Positions 43,006 to 50,746 of a stretch of DNA of 64,000 nucleotides are shown here, one piece after another. This stretch comes from Herminiimonas sp. KBW02 (GTDB lineage Bacteria > Pseudomonadota > Gammaproteobacteria > Burkholderiales > Burkholderiaceae_D). Positions within the stretch are counted from its first letter, which is position 1. Each line of letters starts with the position of its first letter. The notes under the pieces are model-generated. The model was given only the letters and a program-made list of their open reading frames with translations, had not been told where the DNA came from and ran no database searches. A program made the position numbers and the translations under genes. The stretch spans positions 544,719 through 608,718 of the forward strand of contig NZ_QAJP01000004.1 in NCBI RefSeq assembly GCF_003852535.1, read 5' to 3'.

Positions 43006-43456
43006 TCAACAGGATGAATTCTGGAGACCATGCACGCGTAAGATTGCATAGAAAAGTCGGAAATTTGATTACTCTTTCAATGCCGAAACGTGGAAAGTGA
43101 TTTTGGAAAATAGTGAAGCGTTTGGTTGTGCAATTTTGGGTGGTGATTTCAAAAAAAGTATTCCTTGACTTGGTATTTGGCATGGTTTTCTGAGTCACAT
43201 TTATGCAAACCAATTAGCCCAATACATAAAAAGAAAGAAAATTGTTGATTGCTCAAAAATACCTGATAACCGGTGGGTATTCTTATTTTGCTTGAGTCTA
43301 AATGAGTCAAAGAAAAAATTATTCAAACTTGATTTTGACAAATGAATGCTGCGAAATTGAAGTTTAAAACTAATGGAATAAGGTTTTTCGAGTAGCTATA
43401 TCTATGACGTAGCAGGATTTGACGATGTAACTTGGTGGCCGTTTGAAAAACTATAA
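42986..43456 (+). pseudogene. Decayed gene, probably a pseudaminic acid-associated methylase
   Basis: The 437-base gap between pseF and pseGH is too long for this tightly packed operon. From ATG 42986, overlapping the end of pseF, one frame reads MKMEFNSQQDEFWRPCTRKI and then continues with only three stops to about 43343. Pieces include NAETWKVILENSEAFGCAIL and KKLFKLDFDK. A shifted frame ends in FDDVTWWPFEKL just where pseGH begins. QxxFW at the start, a kIL..t...i.sl.E-like block, LFKRDF and DDxTWxLxEK at the end are the order of motifs I recall for pseudaminic acid-associated methylases (TIGR03587). Internal stops, a frameshift and missing middle sequence mark it as broken. The family assignment is by eye. 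Confidence 0.5.
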
Positions 43457-44978
43457 AGAAAAAATTGCTTTTCGAGTTGACGCATCAAATTTGATCGGTA
43501 CCGGTCATTTAATGCGGTGTATTACGTTGGCTGACGGCTTAAAGCAAAAAGGGAGGAGAACTCGTTTTGTAAGTCGCAATTTGCCAGACTATTTGTGCTC
43601 AATGCTCAAAGAGAAAAAACATGAAGTTGCGCAACTTCCTTCATCAGTATCAAATATTGCATCTGACGACTTAAAACACTCTTCTTGGCTTGAGTGTGAG
43701 CAAGAGCAAGATGCTGTTGATACTGCTAACGCGTTGGGAGGTGAGACGTGGGATTGGATAGTTGTTGATCATTATGCACTTGATCATAGATGGGAATCAA
43801 TGCTGCGTCACGTCGCAAAAAAAGTAATGGTAATAGATGATCTTGCGGATAGGCGGCATGATTGTGATGTATTGCTTGACCAAAATCTTTATGTGGATAT
43901 GCAAGGACGATATGCGGGAAAAGTGAGCGCGAACTGCAAGCTCTTATTGGGACCACAATATGCCTTGCTTCGCAACGAATTTGGCGTTCTGCATAAAGTA
44001 GTGAAGCCACGTATTGGCGATGTTAAGAGGATATTGGTATTTTTTGGTGGTGTGGACGCGGATAACTACACGGGACATGCAATTGAAGCTCTATCTCGCC
44101 TCGCGATAGATAAATTTCATATAGATATAGTAATTGGCGCTCAACACCCATGCCGAGAGCGAATTATTGAGCTCTGTTCTGCTTACAATTTTCGTTGTCA
44201 TGTTCAGACAAATCAGTTGGCCGAACTAATGGCTGCTGCTGATTTATCCATTGGAGCGGGCGGTGTTGCATCGTGGGAGCGTTGCTGCGTAGGCTTGCCC
44301 AGTATTGTTTTCTGTTTGGCTGAAAATCAGCGCGAATTGATTGAAGACGCTGCTCAGCTGGGTTTGATATATGCCCCTGAAGTAGGCGAAGATCTTACGT
44401 ATGCGATAGAAACACATACACTTGCGCTAGTCGAAAATTCTAATCTAAGAAATTTCATGTCCAGAAATGGCATGGATGTAGTTGTCGGACAAGGCTTATC
44501 AATGGTTTTGATGTCATTAGCCATAGTGGACATTGAGATTAAGGAAGCGACTTTGGCTGATTCAGAAAATTTGTTCTGCTGGAGAAATCATCCGGAGATT
44601 CGTAAGTTTTCGCGCGATAACAGTGTTCTTGATTGGAGCGACCACCAGCGATGGTTTTTCGCAGTGTTAGAAGACCCACAAAGAGTATTGTTGATTGGTC
44701 GTGCGCCAGATGGGGCTCCTATCGGTGTGGTTAGATTTGATATGCAGAACAATGAGGCAGAGATTTCTATTTATCTCGTCCCAGATAAATTGACAAGCGG
44801 GTTGGGGAGGTCTTTGTTATTAAGTGCTGAGCAATGGCTTGCAAAAAGCTATCCAAATATTAGCCAAATTAAAGCCTATATATTGAACAAAAACAAACGT
44901 TCTTCGATGCTGTTTTCAAGATCCGATTATCAGATTGAGTCCACTCTTTATTCGAAAAGCTTGCATAGTAATGATTAA
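43443..44978 (+). CDS. pseG: PseG-PseH fusion: UDP-sugar hydrolase plus N-acetyltransferase
   Basis: A 511-residue two-domain protein covering two steps of pseudaminic acid synthesis. Residues 1-335 are PseG-like (IAFRVDASNLIGTGHLMRCI, VIDDLADRRHDCDVLLDQN, ADLSIGAGGVASWERCCVGL), removing UDP from the diacetamido-altrose intermediate. Residues about 355-505 are a GNAT domain like PseH (IEIKEATLADSENLFCWRNH, LTSGLGRSLLLSAEQWLA, LNKNKRSSMLFSRSDY), which acetylates the 4-amino group made by PseC. The start is a TTG at 43443 inside the remnant gene. Fusion couples the last two intermediate steps. The order in the protein (PseG before PseH) is opposite to the reaction order. Confidence 0.88.
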   Translation: MKNYKEKIAFRVDASNLIGTGHLMRCITLADGLKQKGRRTRFVSRNLPDYLCSMLKEKKHEVAQLPSSVSNIASDDLKHSSWLECEQEQDAVDTANALGGETWDWIVVDHYALDHRWESMLRHVAKKVMVIDDLADRRHDCDVLLDQNLYVDMQGRYAGKVSANCKLLLGPQYALLRNEFGVLHKVVKPRIGDVKRILVFFGGVDADNYTGHAIEALSRLAIDKFHIDIVIGAQHPCRERIIELCSAYNFRCHVQTNQLAELMAAADLSIGAGGVASWERCCVGLPSIVFCLAENQRELIEDAAQLGLIYAPEVGEDLTYAIETHTLALVENSNLRNFMSRNGMDVVVGQGLSMVLMSLAIVDIEIKEATLADSENLFCWRNHPEIRKFSRDNSVLDWSDHQRWFFAVLEDPQRVLLIGRAPDGAPIGVVRFDMQNNEAEISIYLVPDKLTSGLGRSLLLSAEQWLAKSYPNISQIKAYILNKNKRSSMLFSRSDYQIESTLYSKSLHSND

Positions 44979-46026
44979 TTCTATATCTATTTCTGGAAGA
45001 TTAATTGGGCAGCAATATGCTCCCTTTGTGATTGCTGAAATGTCTGGTAATCACAATCAATCTCTGGAACGAGCATTGCAAATTGTTGACGCGGCGGCGG
45101 AGACGGGAGCGCATGCGATCAAGATTCAAACGTATACTCCAGATACGATGACTTTGGATTTAGATGAACGGGAATTTCATATAAGTGACCCTAATAGTCT
45201 TTGGACGGGGACTTCACTTTACAAGCTCTACGGCGAGGCTTATACGCCTTGGGAGTGGCATAAGCCAATTTTTGATCGGGCACGAGAGTTGGGTCTTATT
45301 GCCTTTAGTTCGCCTTTCGATGCAACGGCAGTAGATTTTTTGGAGACTCTAAATGTGCCATGTTACAAAATAGCATCTTTTGAAAATACTGACATTCCAT
45401 TAATTCGAAAAGTCGCTGCTACCGGGAAGCCACTGATAATTTCAACCGGAATGGCCAATATAGCTGAGCTTGGAGAAAGTGTTGCTGCTGCGCGAGAAGC
45501 CGGTTGCAAAGATTTGATATTGCTTAAATGTACCAGCACTTATCCGGCAACTGCGGCTAATACGAACATACTCACAATTCCTAATATGCGTGATTTGTTT
45601 CAGTGCCAGGTTGGTCTTTCAGATCATACGATGGGAGTGGGTGTTTCGGTTGCTAGCGTGGCGCTAGGAGCTACTGTAATAGAAAAACATTTCACTTTAG
45701 ATCGTTCCGAGGGAGGGGTGGATAGTACTTTTTCAATGGAGCCATCTGAAATGAAACAGATAGTAGAGGAATCGGAGCGAGCTTGGCAGGCTTTAGGTGT
45801 TATAAGTTACGGCCCTACGGCTGCCGAAAAGAAATCAATTCAATTTCGACGGTCGCTCTATGTAGTAACAGATATGGCAATGGGGCAGGTTATAACACAT
45901 GAAAACGTGCGTGCAATTCGGCCTGGCTTGGGCATGGCTCCTAAATATTTAGAGTATATCTTGGGGAAAAAAGTGAATCAGGATATTAAGCGGGGAACGG
46001 CTTTTGATTGGTCCCTATTGGGCTAG
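44971..46026 (+). CDS. pseI: Pseudaminic acid synthase
   Basis: Condenses phosphoenolpyruvate with 2,4-diacetamido-2,4,6-trideoxy-L-altrose to give pseudaminic acid. The 351-residue protein has an NeuB-type TIM barrel (FVIAEMSGNHNQSLERALQI, ISTGMANIAELGESV, CTSTYPA, GLSDHTMGVGVSVASVALGA, IEKHFTLDRSEGGVDSTFSM). A C-terminal antifreeze-like SAF domain follows (RRSLYVVTDMAMGQVITHEN). EMSGNHN at the start is typical of PseI rather than NeuB or LegI. ATG 44971 overlaps the end of pseGH by 8 bases. It completes the CMP-pseudaminic acid set except for pseB. Confidence 0.94.
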   Translation: MINSISISGRLIGQQYAPFVIAEMSGNHNQSLERALQIVDAAAETGAHAIKIQTYTPDTMTLDLDEREFHISDPNSLWTGTSLYKLYGEAYTPWEWHKPIFDRARELGLIAFSSPFDATAVDFLETLNVPCYKIASFENTDIPLIRKVAATGKPLIISTGMANIAELGESVAAAREAGCKDLILLKCTSTYPATAANTNILTIPNMRDLFQCQVGLSDHTMGVGVSVASVALGATVIEKHFTLDRSEGGVDSTFSMEPSEMKQIVEESERAWQALGVISYGPTAAEKKSIQFRRSLYVVTDMAMGQVITHENVRAIRPGLGMAPKYLEYILGKKVNQDIKRGTAFDWSLLG

Positions 46027-46039
46027 CTCCAAGAGAAAA

Positions 46040-47005
46040 ATGGAAAATATGAGTTTAGATACCAGTGAAATTTTAAAATCCAATGCAAACAGCCTGCGCA
46101 ATCTAATTGTAGGGATGCGCTCCGCTTTTGCGCGTGGTGAAAATGTAATGGAGTATGCGCGTACATGTTTGGGGCAAGATTCTAATACGTCCGTTGCAAC
46201 CTTAATTGCCTATGATTTGCAGGCCGGTTCGTATGTACGTAACGCATTAGAAAATCCTGGCGGGCGCGATTTATGGTGTTCACAACTGGCGGAGATATTG
46301 AATCCACTCGTTGTCGAAGGGAGCTCCCTTCTTGAGGTTGGTTGTGGTGAGGCTACTACCCTGGCGGGCATTTTGCAGAAACTGACTCACACTCCGAATG
46401 CCTTAGGGTTTGATATTAGTTGGTCTCGTTGCAACTACGGTCTTCAATGGTTATCGCAAAAGAATGTGTCCGCTAATTTGTTTGTCGCAGATCTATTTGA
46501 TATCCCTTTGGCCGACCAGAGTGTAGACGTTGTTTATACCTCGCATTCTCTTGAGCCAAATGGTGGTCGAGAGGAGGACGCTATAGCTGAATTGTTGAGG
46601 GTGGCACGACGGGCTGTGGTACTGATAGAGCCTGCATATGAGTTGAGTGATGAGATTGCTCGTGAGCGTATGCGGGCTCATGGTTACGTTCGAAATCTGA
46701 GGCAAGTGGCTGAAAAATTGGAAGGCGAAGTAAGCGAATATAGATTGCTTGATTATTCTATTAATCCAAAAAATCCTAGTGGATTGTTATTGCTTAAAAA
46801 AAAGAACGCTCACTCAACTGAGCTCGCGCCGGTTTCGAATATCCAATGGAAATGTCCATTAACGTCTTCGCCAATGACACAAGGAACTTCCGGATTTTAT
46901 TCGGCCGAGACTGGAATTGTTTATCCTGTTCTTTCCGGTATTCCATTGTTGCGCGCAGAACATGCAGTGGTAGCGTCTGCATTTGAACAAAATCATTCTC
47001 TCTGA
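46040..47005 (+). CDS. SAM-dependent methyltransferase with Trm112-like C-terminal tail
   Basis: A 321-residue protein. Residues about 90-220 form a class I methyltransferase: motif I SSLLEVGCGEATTLAGIL, the acidic FDISWSRCNYG, then ADLFDIPLADQSVDVVYTSH and a motif near LLRVARRAVVLIEP. The last 45 residues read WKCPLTSSPMTQGTSGFYSA and TGIVYPVLSGIPLLRAEHAV, the pattern of Trm112/YcaR-type zinc-ribbon tails (CP..., gl.YPI.dGIP.Ll) but with only one Cys. It lies between pseI and the first amidotransferase and overlaps the latter by one base, so it probably modifies pseudaminic acid or the growing glycan. Target unknown. ATG 46040 or 46049 could be the start. Confidence 0.7.
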   Translation: MENMSLDTSEILKSNANSLRNLIVGMRSAFARGENVMEYARTCLGQDSNTSVATLIAYDLQAGSYVRNALENPGGRDLWCSQLAEILNPLVVEGSSLLEVGCGEATTLAGILQKLTHTPNALGFDISWSRCNYGLQWLSQKNVSANLFVADLFDIPLADQSVDVVYTSHSLEPNGGREEDAIAELLRVARRAVVLIEPAYELSDEIARERMRAHGYVRNLRQVAEKLEGEVSEYRLLDYSINPKNPSGLLLLKKKNAHSTELAPVSNIQWKCPLTSSPMTQGTSGFYSAETGIVYPVLSGIPLLRAEHAVVASAFEQNHSL

Positions 47006-48132
47006 TGAAATATTGCACTGTTTGTTTGCAGCCGGATACGCGGCCTAATACTCACTTTAACAGTGGGGGTGTGTGTCCTGCATGTGACTATTATCAGCAT
47101 TCACGATCTATTGATTGGCAAGAGCGATATGAAATATTGCGTGATCTTACCAAGACAATTAAACGAAAATCGGGTCAATATTTTGACTGCATAATTGGCG
47201 TAAGTGGGGGTAAAGATAGTACACGGCAGGCACTATGGGTGCGTGACAACCTTGGACTGAAGCCATTATTGGTTTGTCTAAGCCATCCCCCGCAGCAAGT
47301 GTCTCAGTTGGGAGTTGATAACATCTCAAATTTAATCAATCACGGTTTTGATGTCGTGTTGACGACGCCTGCGCCGGAGACTTGGCGTAGGCTGATGAGG
47401 GATAGTTTTTTTAAATTTACTAATTGGGCTCGTTCTACGGAGTTGGCATTATTTAGTTCAGTTCCGCAGTTGGCCATTAAATATAATATTCCCCTTATTT
47501 TTTGGGGTGAAAATCCGGCATTACAAGTAGGTGATCTCAAGACAATGGGAAATACCGGCTATGACGGCAATAATTTGCGCTATTCAAACACCCTTAGCTC
47601 CGGTCATGCATGGATGCTAGATGCAGGGTATGACGCCAATTCTATCCTCCCATATATTTATCCTGATATAGAAGCATTTGATAGTTCGAAAATTCAAATA
47701 GTATTTTTAGGTTGGTTTTTGGGAGATTGGGGGCTCCTGGAGAATGCTTCTTATGCATGCCCAGTTGGCTTGCATATCAGAGAAGAGGCACCTGAGCTAA
47801 CCGGTGATTTATATGGGCTGAGCAATTTGGATGAAGATTGGCACAATATGAATCAAATGATCAAATACTTGAAATTTGGTTTCGGCAAGATCACCGAGTA
47901 CGTGAATGAGGAGCTGCGCTCAGGGGCAATGGATAGAGCGACTGCAACAGATTTGGTCGAGCGGTACGATGGAAATTGTTCAGAAGCATATATTGATAGT
48001 TTTTGTGAGTTTATACAAATTACTAAGCAAGATTTTTGGGCCCATGTGAAGGAGTCTATGAACAAGGAATTATTTGAAATAGATGCAATGGGTAATATTC
48101 GTCGTAAATTCCAAGTTGGCGTGGGGTTATGA
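47005..48132 (+). CDS. N-acetyl sugar amidotransferase (WbuX/PseA type), canonical P-loop
   Basis: A 375-residue enzyme of the WbpG/WbuX/PseA group, which turns a sugar acetamido group into acetamidino using ATP and ammonia from a HisH/HisF pair. The N-terminal zinc ribbon has four Cys (YCTVCLQPDTRPN, CPACDYY). The PP-loop ATPase motif is canonical: IIGVSGGKDSTRQALWVRD near residue 65. LIFWGENPALQVGD and GLHIREEAPELTGDLYGL follow. It overlaps hisH by 4 bases, as expected for a complex. Given the pseudaminic acid genes upstream, the acceptor could be CMP-pseudaminic acid or its precursor (as for Campylobacter PseA), but this is inferred. Confidence 0.85.
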   Translation: MKYCTVCLQPDTRPNTHFNSGGVCPACDYYQHSRSIDWQERYEILRDLTKTIKRKSGQYFDCIIGVSGGKDSTRQALWVRDNLGLKPLLVCLSHPPQQVSQLGVDNISNLINHGFDVVLTTPAPETWRRLMRDSFFKFTNWARSTELALFSSVPQLAIKYNIPLIFWGENPALQVGDLKTMGNTGYDGNNLRYSNTLSSGHAWMLDAGYDANSILPYIYPDIEAFDSSKIQIVFLGWFLGDWGLLENASYACPVGLHIREEAPELTGDLYGLSNLDEDWHNMNQMIKYLKFGFGKITEYVNEELRSGAMDRATATDLVERYDGNCSEAYIDSFCEFIQITKQDFWAHVKESMNKELFEIDAMGNIRRKFQVGVGL

Positions 48133-48737
48133 GTACTACTGTGGGAATAGTTGACTATGGTATGGGTAACCATGCCTCTGTCGAACATACGCTTCGAGAT
48201 TTGGGATTCCGCGTACGCATTAGCGCGGATGCCGCGGTACTGAATGAGACCGACGTATTGCTGCTGCCTGGGGTCGGTGCTTTCCCAAGCGCGATGAAGG
48301 CATTGCATGAGCGTGGTCTCGTTAGTTATTTACAGGAGAAAGCGCGGTCCCAGTCCAAGATTATCGGTATTTGCTTGGGAATGCAGCTATTGGCCAGTGC
48401 GTCTTATGAGCACCGATACACCACCGGTTTGGATTTGATTCCGGGTGATGTGATGCCACTTCCTGATGCTAAATGGCATATCGGATGGAATACGATCGAA
48501 TGTGTAAAAACATCGCCTTTATTGCAAGCGAGTGATGGTCATCCTTTTTACTTTAATCATTCCTATGTTTATCGTGGGCCAGACGAATACCAGATTGGTA
48601 TCGCGCGAAACCCTCAGCCGATCACAGCGATTATTCGACGTGGCAATGTAATTGGATTGCAATTTCATCCAGAAAAAAGCCAAGCGGCGGGTAAAGAATT
48701 GTTGAGAAATATCATTACTGGATTGATCCATGCTTAA
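48129..48737 (+). CDS. hisH: HisH-type glutaminase subunit of the sugar amidotransferase
   Basis: A 202-residue class I glutamine amidotransferase. The nucleophile Cys is in IIGICLGMQLLA and the His-Glu pair of the triad is in GLQFHPEKSQAAG, so glutaminase activity should be intact. The start VGIVDYGMGNHASVEHTLRD is typical of HisH. Its place between two WbuX-type genes and beside a HisF-like gene, in a polysaccharide cluster, points to ammonia supply for sugar amidination rather than histidine synthesis. The P. aeruginosa wbpG-hisH2-hisF2 set is the known parallel. It overlaps both neighbours, by 4 and 8 bases. Confidence 0.88.
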   Translation: MSTTVGIVDYGMGNHASVEHTLRDLGFRVRISADAAVLNETDVLLLPGVGAFPSAMKALHERGLVSYLQEKARSQSKIIGICLGMQLLASASYEHRYTTGLDLIPGDVMPLPDAKWHIGWNTIECVKTSPLLQASDGHPFYFNHSYVYRGPDEYQIGIARNPQPITAIIRRGNVIGLQFHPEKSQAAGKELLRNIITGLIHA

Positions 48738-49515
48738 GAAGCGTTTAATTGGAGTGGTGACTGTCAAAAATGGCTGGGCGGTACAGTCATTTGGCTATAA
48801 ACGATATCTCCCTTTGGGTAAGCCGGAATGCTTGATTGAAAACCTGGATCGATGGGGCGCTGATGAAATTCTTGTTCAAGTTATTGATCGCTCCATTGAC
48901 AAGCTAGGACCAGATTTTAGTTTGTTGGAAAAAATTGGGCGTTTAGGATTGGAAACACCATTGATATACAGTGGTGGAATCCGTTCTGCAAACGATGGGG
49001 TTGCTGCTGTTCAACTCGGTGCTGATCGCCTAGTGTTAGATGCTCTTTTGCATGATGATCATGAATGTATTGCGGAACTGTCCCATAAACTTGGTGCTCA
49101 AGCACTCGTCGCTGCGCTCCCTCTTTCTCTATTAAATGGAGAGTTGAGGTGGCTGGATTATCGTACTCATACATCGAGTGCTATTTCGGACAAAGTATTG
49201 AATTTACTCCAAACTGGAGTCGTTTCAGAAATTCTAATTGTTGATTGGCTCAACGAGGGGGGCTGCGGTGTTTTTAATACTGCTCTTCTTGATACTTTCC
49301 CATCCCAACAATTGCCATTGATTGCTTTTGGAGGAATTGCGGGGCCGACGCATATTGAGTCTATTTTGGAAAGGGCCAGCACAATGGCAATTGCTATTGG
49401 TAACTCGTTGAGTTATCGCGAGCATGCTATTCAGAAGTGTAAAGAAGCACTGTTAGGTATGCCACTTCGTTCCCCTCATTACGAATCAAAGTATCCATTA
49501 TTAGCCCATGCATAA
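48730..49515 (+). CDS. hisF: HisF-like ammonia-channel subunit lacking cyclase residues
   Basis: A 261-residue TIM barrel clearly related to HisF (MLKKRLIGVVTVKNGWAVQS, IYSGGIRSANDGVAAVQLGA, LPLIAFGGIAGPTHIESIL). Aligned by eye to Thermotoga HisF numbering, the catalytic Asp11 is Thr (VVTVKNG), Asp130 is Pro (AALPLSL), and Lys19 is Gln. The residues at the ammonia-gate positions are kept or conserved: Arg5, Glu46, Lys99 as Arg, Glu167. The barrel therefore cannot be expected to make imidazole glycerol phosphate but could still pass ammonia from HisH to a WbuX-type synthetase. Overlaps of 8 bases on both sides tie it to HisH and the second amidotransferase. Confidence 0.82.
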   Translation: MLKKRLIGVVTVKNGWAVQSFGYKRYLPLGKPECLIENLDRWGADEILVQVIDRSIDKLGPDFSLLEKIGRLGLETPLIYSGGIRSANDGVAAVQLGADRLVLDALLHDDHECIAELSHKLGAQALVAALPLSLLNGELRWLDYRTHTSSAISDKVLNLLQTGVVSEILIVDWLNEGGCGVFNTALLDTFPSQQLPLIAFGGIAGPTHIESILERASTMAIAIGNSLSYREHAIQKCKEALLGMPLRSPHYESKYPLLAHA

Positions 49516-50746
49516 AAATAATTTTTGTAAGCGCTGCCTATACGGCACGGCTCACCCATTGGGTTTAATTCTTGACGAAGAGGGGATTTGTTCAGGCTGT
49601 CGTATTCATGAAGAGAAGGATAAGCTTGATTGGGGCGCGCGATGGGAAAAACTGCGCAGCCTAGTCCAACCTTATCGAAATACAGATGGTAAGAATTACG
49701 ATTGCATCGTGCCTGTTTCCGGGGCTCATGATTCATACTATATCGTGCATTTGATCAAGAAGGAACTTGGCCTTAATCCATTGCTGGTGACTTATAACAA
49801 ATATTTTAATACACCTCTAGGGATCAGGAATCTTGCGAATTTACGCATCCAATTTAACTGCGACATCCTTTACCAAAACATCAATCCAATATCGGTGAAG
49901 AACATCACCCGTACGACTTTGCGTCGTTTGGGCAGTATTTATTGGCCTGTATTGGCTGGGCAGACTGTATTCCCGGTGCAAACTGCTGTTCGATACAAAA
50001 TTCCACTCATTATATGGGGCGCTCACCAAGGACTGGAACAAGTGGGAATGTTTTCCCATGAGCATGAAGTTGAGATGACAAGGCGATATCGCAAAGATCA
50101 TGACTTGATGGGGCACGAGGCGGACGATCTGTTATCAATTTTTGATACTCTAAAAGAAGAGGATATCTGGCAATACCGATATCCGGACGATCAAGAGTTA
50201 AATGCAGTGGGGGTGAGAGGGATCTATTTGGGCAATTACGTTCGTTGGGACCCTAAAGCTCAGCATGAAAAAATGGTGACAGAGTATGGGTATCAGACTG
50301 CTAGTTTTTCTAGAACCTTTGACGCATACGATTTTGTAGACTGTTTTAACTACATGGATTTACATGATCAACTGAAGTTGTATAAGCACGGTTACTCCAA
50401 AGTGACTGATCATGCTTCCCGTGAAATTCGTTTTGGAAGACTTACACGGCAAGAAGGACATGCATTAGTTACGAAGTATGAGCAGCGTACTTTGAAATAT
50501 TCTGAGCAATTTTGCGATTGGTTGGGGATCGCTCCTCGTTCATTGCAATTTATGCTGGATATGCATCGTAATCCGGATTGCTGGGAACAGATCGAGCCGG
50601 ATAAGTGGATATTTAAAGGCTGGAGTGTGCAAAGAGCTGAAGGTTTGTCTTCGGAGGTGAGACCATCGGACTTGTTTCAAGTTAATAGTAGTCTTGAAAT
50701 GGATAGGGCGGCCTCCTATATCACCATCGGAAAAGGTTGGCCGTGA
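49508..50746 (+). CDS. Second N-acetyl sugar amidotransferase (WbuX type), variant P-loop
   Basis: A 412-residue relative of the amidotransferase at 47005. The N-terminal zinc ribbon is present (NFCKRCLYGTAHP, GICSGCRIHEE). The ATPase loop reads CIVPVSGAHDSYYIVHLIKK near residue 75, so the usual SGGKDS is SGAHDS, with Ser and Asp-Ser kept but Gly and Lys changed. Later blocks (LIIWGAHQGLEQVGMFSHEH, VGVRGIYLGNYVRWDPKAQH, FGRLTRQEGHALVTKYE) keep the family layout. Two different synthetases around one HisH/HisF pair suggest two acceptor positions or sugars, or one catalytic and one altered partner. It ends with an overlap into the next gene. Confidence 0.78.
   Translation: MHKNNFCKRCLYGTAHPLGLILDEEGICSGCRIHEEKDKLDWGARWEKLRSLVQPYRNTDGKNYDCIVPVSGAHDSYYIVHLIKKELGLNPLLVTYNKYFNTPLGIRNLANLRIQFNCDILYQNINPISVKNITRTTLRRLGSIYWPVLAGQTVFPVQTAVRYKIPLIIWGAHQGLEQVGMFSHEHEVEMTRRYRKDHDLMGHEADDLLSIFDTLKEEDIWQYRYPDDQELNAVGVRGIYLGNYVRWDPKAQHEKMVTEYGYQTASFSRTFDAYDFVDCFNYMDLHDQLKLYKHGYSKVTDHASREIRFGRLTRQEGHALVTKYEQRTLKYSEQFCDWLGIAPRSLQFMLDMHRNPDCWEQIEPDKWIFKGWSVQRAEGLSSEVRPSDLFQVNSSLEMDRAASYITIGKGWP

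Noticed and set aside
48129-49515. hisH and hisF as histidine biosynthesis genes
   Set aside because: They lie in a sugar amidotransferase block without other his genes, and the HisF-like protein lacks both catalytic Asp residues.
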